A DNA stretch of 44,030 bases, from the NCBI GenBank assembly GCA_964643885.1, contig CAZXUI010000033.1, forward strand, positions 1-44,030, given 5' to 3'. The stretch is from CAADGL01 sp964643885. GTDB taxonomy: Bacteria > Planctomycetota > Phycisphaerae > UBA1845 > Fen-1342. Below are positions 41,101 through 44,030 of this stretch, piece by piece; position 1 is the stretch's first letter; every line of letters begins with the position of its first letter. The notes under the pieces were generated by a model. The model saw only the letters and a list, made by a program, of their open reading frames with translations. It did not search any database and was not told where the DNA came from. A program made the translations under genes and the position numbers.

Positions 41101-41860
41101 TCGTCGCCAGCTTCGGATGCGACTGCTTGAAACCCTTGAGCAGGTTCTCCCGCACGTTCGAGCCCTTGTCCAGCTCCAGCGCGTCGCGGAATCGCCGCTC
41201 GTCCAGGTTCGTGGCCAGAATCGCCGAATACGCGTCGTCCAGCAGCTCCTGGGCGTCGCGAACCTTCAGCTCCAGCTCCGCCACCTCAGCCGGTTTGCTG
41301 GCCGCCTGCCCGTCGGCTGGCGCCGTCGCCGCCGCCCCCTGCCGCGCGTCATTCAGCTCCGTCAGCGCCGCCTGGTAGTCGTCGAAGCGCCGCAGCGCCT
41401 CGTCGAACAGCTCCTGCGGCGCATCCGAGCGGTTCGCCAGCGCCGCCACCGCCGCCTCACGCTCCGCACCCTGCTTCGAAAACGCCTCGTTCAGCTCGCT
41501 GCGGCGGATATTGTGCGCAAACAGCTCACGCTCCAGCTCCACGTACTGCGCCTGGAGCTTCTTCGCCTCCTCGGGCGGCAGCGGCATCTGCACTTCGATC
41601 CGGTTACGCCCGTGCACGCGCCAGACAATGTTCGACACGCCCTTCGGGTCCACACGCCGCTGGAGCAGCGTCTTCATCTCCTCCGCGAGGTTCGGGTAGT
41701 TCTCCAGCCCGGTATCGTCGATCTCGAAGATCATCGAAAAGCCGCCCGCGATATCCAGTCCCGGGCGAAGCTTCGTCTGCGGCGGCCAGAGCATCAGCAC
41801 GCCGAATAGCAGCACCACGCCGATCAGTATCAGCCGCTGGTTCACGTTTCGCTCAAACAT
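38150..41860 (-). CDS. secDF: SecD-SecF fusion protein translocase subunit
   Basis: A 1236-residue fusion that uses the proton gradient to complete Sec-dependent protein export. The SecD half has a first membrane helix (about 9-27), the GLDIAGG motif, LQRRVDPKGVSN, and a GMAVDANVLIFERMREE membrane motif (about 555-575). The SecF half begins near NIDWMAKAKYF (about 667) and has LHDV-like IALIHDVIIALAF, TIIGYSVNDTIVVFDRIRE and SRTLLTSSTTF. A helical, Glu/Ala-rich insertion of about 180 residues (about 100-285) follows the P1 start and is absent in E. coli SecD. yajC is not adjacent. A strong hairpin lies downstream. Confidence 0.96.
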   Translation of the reverse strand: MFERNVNQRLILIGVVLLFGVLMLWPPQTKLRPGLDIAGGFSMIFEIDDTGLENYPNLAEEMKTLLQRRVDPKGVSNIVWRVHGRNRIEVQMPLPPEEAKKLQAQYVELERELFAHNIRRSELNEAFSKQGAEREAAVAALANRSDAPQELFDEALRRFDDYQAALTELNDARQGAAATAPADGQAASKPAEVAELELKVRDAQELLDDAYSAILATNLDERRFRDALELDKGSNVRENLLKGFKQSHPKLATKIDEVVAAHQAWREKRGFLDGPADLKRLLHGAGVLEFRILAEPSADNPTQFDRYREQLEKFGPRPQPGDTAQWFRIDDPIQFFNLDSPAQLERFDPLSQGIIAQKHGDEWYVLARVGADSELLGDAQRSWQLERAGTDRDENGRPCVVFQFDPYGGDLFRALTSKNVEKKLCVFVDGVAYSAATIQEAIGQTGRITGDFGREKINYLVSTMQAGALPARLKETPISERIIESSLGADNLRRALRAGLIGGAITLLLVAGYYLVCGMIANVCLLMNLFLLLAAMAMLGARFTLDGVAGVLLAVGMAVDANVLIFERMREEKERGSSLRMIIKNGYDKALSTILDSNITTLLTSVIIYYVGSEEIKGFGLTLGWGIVLNLFTAVFVSRTLFALLMKYRLIKDLRMFSLIGVPNIDWMAKAKYFIPASVVISVVGLGLLAARGEEALDVEFLGGVSAEVEVVQGASVTELQLRQKMEQVGQQIAADAEKLTQATVTPVPGVPGVFEVRAPGVSPGRLAALISEPLEERTITVGPEGTEQPFLRSQVVPSDGGQGVELSVPVGVTAEQVQSVIRGMAGSGAQAGRNLAKASVSRVREVDEETDRYWSFTTTVANRRLVQDALVSALGDVLVVQPRVNYMFSGRNDLPYPILDRRLDMVVPGVPAGTPGDLIDFQGGAAIHLSSVNPPQATQVVADRLRNMRLQPGYQDYPWRNFEVFGVSPVDANGDGQPDTDSQGRTLYSDLVVAVVDSNYLYNEDPEGWATRFAEKELALVRATLDSEQTLRKVSQFKPQVADQSKTQAVLALVLSWAMIIGYMWLRFGQPRYGVAGVIALIHDVIIALAFVGISGWIGGTGHPIGQFFLIEDFKIDMTIVAAFLTIIGYSVNDTIVVFDRIRETRGRLGIVTADVINRSINQTLSRTLLTSSTTFVMLICMYIWGGTAIRGFNYCMIIGIATGTYSSIAIASPMLLLHALYQRTAGRVPRPATA

Positions 41861-41976
41861 GGCTTACGTCTCCACGAGAATCCGTCTGCGATCCGCACAC
41901 AAGTCACGCATCCGCCGCGGGCCGATCAACGGCTCGCAGCGCTTCGGGCGCAGCTCAATCGGCCGCGGCCCGATCT

Positions 41977-42528
41977 TCAGCAGTGCTCGTGCGGAGGTCC
42001 CGTGCGGGAGATGCTCGTCAGAAGGGGATGGCAGGCGGCCGCGCCGCTGCCGTCGTCGAAAGTGCCCGCCACCGGCCGCAGCGAGCCATCGCAACGCGAC
42101 TCGAAGCAGATGCGAACCCAGACCGGCGGATCGTCCGTCGGCGGTGGGGGGGAGGTGCTGAGAAACGAAACGGTCCCGTCGCCGCCGGCCGCTACGGCCA
42201 CGCTCGTCGCCGCCGAGTCGCGCTGCTCGCGCGGCGGCACCGCGATCGACCGCGGCAAGGCGAGATTCGGAATCAGGTCGACCAGCCGCGGCGGGTCGGG
42301 CTGCTCGCCGTCGGGCGGCGTTTCGCCCGCGGGCGGCGCAGCGCCGTCGCTGCCGCATCCCTCCGCCGTTCGCGGCCCGCAGCCAGGCTCGTCGGCCGGC
42401 GCAGACGGAGTCGCCTCGTCGGTTTTCTCCGCCCGCCAGGCGCAGAACCGCTCCGGCGCCGCCCAGAAAAGCAGCGCCGCCAGTCCGGCCCCGAGCAGTG
42501 TCAGGTCAGGGATGTACGTCCGACGCAT
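41977..42528 (-). CDS. Hypothetical membrane-anchored protein
   Basis: A 183-residue protein of unknown function, 116 bp upstream of secDF on the same strand. A single N-terminal hydrophobic segment (about 9-23, LTLLGAGLAALLFWA) precedes a Pro/Asp/Glu-rich linker with a Cys/Gly patch. The C-terminal part, WVRICFESRCDGSLRPVAGT to the end, contains three Cys. Longer plus-strand frames overlap this locus, but they have no recognisable domain, whereas this one has a coherent membrane-anchor plus domain pattern. The call is moderate at best. Confidence 0.5.
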   Translation of the reverse strand: MRRTYIPDLTLLGAGLAALLFWAAPERFCAWRAEKTDEATPSAPADEPGCGPRTAEGCGSDGAAPPAGETPPDGEQPDPPRLVDLIPNLALPRSIAVPPREQRDSAATSVAVAAGGDGTVSFLSTSPPPPTDDPPVWVRICFESRCDGSLRPVAGTFDDGSGAAACHPLLTSISRTGPPHEHC

Positions 42529-42716
42529 AAGCCACCGATCTTACCGCCTCGCCGCGGTCGTCGCCACCCATGCGGCCGTCGACCCGCCCAGAGCCGTCGC
42601 CCGCGAGACTCTGGCCACCTCGCATCTGACGGCGTATCCTTTCCCCCGGCGCACGCCGGCGGACCCGGGCCTGCCGCGAGACGGCGCCATCGCTCTCGCG
42701 CGGTCGACGCTAAGTC

Positions 42717-43352
42717 ATGAAATCACCAGCACTTCAATCGACACGATGCCTGCGGCGGCTCATTCCGCTCCTGCTCGCCGCCGCGCTCCTGCCGGCCGGC
42801 TGCACCCGCGCGCCCGCGATCGAGCTCGATCAGCCCTTCGCCCCGCGGCCCGGCCAGCGACACGTTCAGCTCGCCCGCGGCGTCAGTTATCACGCCGACG
42901 CCGGACCGCGCCGCGCGATTCTGCTGGCCTTCCCTCTGCCCGGCTCGAAGGACGGCCCGCTCGACTACCTGCTTTATCTGGACCTGCCCGCCGGTCACTC
43001 GTCGCTGCCGATCGGCGACGAGCCCTTCGCCGGCCGCGGCTTCCTGATCCAGCGGGTCGGCCTGCTGGCCGGCAAGACGGTCTTCACCGGCGGCCGCGTG
43101 ACGATTGAGCCGGTCTGGCTCTCGCCGGATCAGATTCGCGTGCAGCTCGCGGTCCAGTGCGCAGACGGCACGAGCATCCGCGGCGGCGGAATCGCTCGCG
43201 CCAACCCCCGGCAGCTCGAAGAGTTCCGCCGGCAGTACATCGCCGACATCGCCTTGCTCGTACCCCACGGCGAGCATGCCCATGCGGCCGACGCCCGGCC
43301 CGCCGATCCCCGACCCGCTGACCCGACGCCCGACCGGGCAGTCAGCCCCTGA
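42717..43352 (+). CDS. Putative lipoprotein
   Basis: A 211-residue exported protein. The signal peptide has Arg-rich n-region, hydrophobic LIPLLLAAALLPAGC, and a lipobox LPAGC giving Cys29 as lipidated residue. The mature part is a beta-rich domain (DYLLYLDLPAGHSSLPIGDE, RVTIEPVWLSPDQIRVQLAV) without a family I recognise. The C-terminal tail has AHAADARPADPRPADP repeats and a HGEHAH cluster that may bind metal. It is divergent from the hypothetical gene at 41977 (188 bp apart). No clear ribosome site was seen, so the start is chosen from the signal peptide. Confidence 0.75.
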   Translation: MKSPALQSTRCLRRLIPLLLAAALLPAGCTRAPAIELDQPFAPRPGQRHVQLARGVSYHADAGPRRAILLAFPLPGSKDGPLDYLLYLDLPAGHSSLPIGDEPFAGRGFLIQRVGLLAGKTVFTGGRVTIEPVWLSPDQIRVQLAVQCADGTSIRGGGIARANPRQLEEFRRQYIADIALLVPHGEHAHAADARPADPRPADPTPDRAVSP

Positions 43353-43376
43353 CGCCGCAGGCGCAAGAGCGAGGTA

Positions 43377-43397
43377 CGGCAAGGATTCTCTTTGCCG
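43377..43397. terminator. Possible terminator hairpin between convergent genes
   Basis: CGGCAA pairs with TTGCCG around a short AT-rich loop that includes an extra T. It lies 25 bp past the lipoprotein stop in the gap before the convergent sigma-54 regulator. The stem is short, so the call is tentative. Confidence 0.4.
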
Positions 43398-43409
43398 CTC
43401 CGCAGAAAC

Positions 43410-43438
43410 GGGGGGCCGGTCTCCGACCGGTCTGGAAG
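43410..43438. repeat. Dispersed ACCGGTC-palindrome copy, intergenic
   Basis: GGTC-TCC-GACC within a G-run and TCTGGAAG. It matches the reverse complement of 34813-34840 over about 28 bp with roughly two changes. A related string (GGGTCTCTGACCTGTC) follows immediately. It lies between convergent genes. Confidence 0.75.
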
Positions 43439-43521
43439 ACGGGTCTCTGACCTGTCAACCTTCAGCGGGTCAGTGCGAACGTCGCCGCCCGTGCCCCCAG
43501 GCACCCGAACGCAGCCGCATG

Positions 43522-44030
43522 CTACGTCGTCCCCGAGCGAATCCCCAACTGCGCCGCACTCTGCCGCAATGCCGACACGCTCATCCCGAGCTGCGCCGCC
43601 GCCTTCGCGTAGTTCCAGCGGTTCTCATGCAGCGCCCGCGAAATCATCAACCGCTGCGCATAGGCCAGCGACGACGTCGTCTCATCCTGCCCCGGCCGCA
43701 CGAACCCCGCCGTTACCTCGTCCGGCAGATGCGCTTCCTCGATCTTCTCACCCATGCTCAAAAGCAGCGCCCGCTCGACCAACGACTGAAGCTCGCGCAC
43801 GTTCCCCGGCCAGTGATAGCTGATCAGCGCCGCCATCGCCGTGTCGCTGATGCCCTGCTGCCGGCAGCGGTTCTGCCGCGCGGCCGTCTCCAGGAAATAC
43901 CTCGCCAGCCGCTCGATGTCCTCCCGCCGGTCGCGCAGCCGCGGCACGTGGATCGGGAACACGTTCAGCCGGTAGAACAGGTCCTCGCGGAACCGGCCCT
44001 CGGCGACCATCGCCCGCAGGTCGCGATGCG
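43522..44030 (-). CDS. Sigma-54-dependent transcriptional activator, C-terminal part (runs off right edge)
   Basis: The last about 169 residues of an NtrC-family enhancer-binding protein. The end of the AAA+ domain is clear: RDLRAMVAEGRFREDLFYRL then NVFPIHVPRLRDRREDI, followed by WPGNVRELQSLVERALLL. A Fis-type helix-turn-helix follows, LMISRALHENRWNYAKAAAQ then LGMSVSALRQSAAQLGI. The usual Arg-Tyr/Lys residues of the recognition helix (RRTLYRKL) are replaced by SALRQSA, so its DNA target may be unusual. The sensor domain and GAFTGA loop lie beyond the window. Confidence 0.93.
   Translation of the reverse strand, partial: HRDLRAMVAEGRFREDLFYRLNVFPIHVPRLRDRREDIERLARYFLETAARQNRCRQQGISDTAMAALISYHWPGNVRELQSLVERALLLSMGEKIEEAHLPDEVTAGFVRPGQDETTSSLAYAQRLMISRALHENRWNYAKAAAQLGMSVSALRQSAAQLGIRSGTT

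Noticed and set aside
38201..41809. A 1202-codon plus-strand frame opposite secDF
   Set aside because: It is a shadow of a GC-rich gene; the product is Arg/His/Leu-rich with no domain, while the other strand encodes all SecD and SecF motifs.
42002..43108. Long plus-strand frames overlapping the start of the lipoprotein gene
   Set aside because: Low-complexity translations without a signal or domain; the minus-strand membrane protein and the plus-strand lipoprotein explain the region better.

Overview
The window is GC-rich bacterial DNA (44,030 bp, one 100-N scaffold gap at 2782-2881) and is best explained as a metagenome or draft-genome contig from the Planctomycetota, perhaps a Phycisphaerae-like lineage. 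The evidence is indirect: several prepilin-leader proteins of the expanded H-X9-DG type, many small zinc-ribbon membrane proteins, a SecD-SecF fusion with a large helical insertion, a bacterial topoisomerase VI B subunit, and numerous short dispersed palindromes between genes. No rRNA or tRNA gene was found, so placement rests on protein style only.

Layout. 1-2735 (minus): metG, a His-rich lipoprotein and the start of mnmE, a translation-related operon. 2882-4849 (minus): two tandem near-identical prepilin-like genes, the first cut by the gap. 5303-8673: a polyprenyl-phosphate-type glycosyltransferase, an RlmI-like methyltransferase and tyrS. 8793-9275: a small basic DNA-binding-like protein. 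9276-13945: an accessory island, bounded on both sides by repeat-rich non-coding DNA, holding a membrane zinc-ribbon protein, a CPCC protein, an unknown protein and an AAA ATPase plus TOPRIM-like partner that resembles a two-gene defence module. Two of these genes carry single-base frameshifts at G/C homopolymers. 13946-17729: gpmI, a membrane protein and a threonine-dehydrogenase-like SDR.

28887-17865 (minus) is the most coherent system. A membrane histidine kinase, a receiver-only response regulator, a GAF/HD-GYP c-di-GMP phosphodiesterase and a STAS protein lead straight, through 4-bp start/stop overlaps, into the assembly ATPase PilB, then PilC, PilM, PilN, PilO, a PilP/GspC-like protein and a pilin. 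PilB carries a textbook tandem c-di-GMP-binding MshEN motif at its N-terminus, so the enzyme that degrades the ligand and the motor that should bind it are translationally coupled. No secretin or PilT is present in the window.

29202-32860 (plus): a six-haem exported cytochrome c, an H-X9-DG prepilin-like protein and a zinc-ribbon membrane protein. 32996-38041: topoisomerase VI subunit B without its A subunit, a 34-residue membrane peptide, plsC, cmk and a LysM protein. 38150-41860: the SecD-SecF fusion. 41977-44030: a membrane-anchored unknown, a lipoprotein, and the C-terminal end of a sigma-54 activator running off the right edge.
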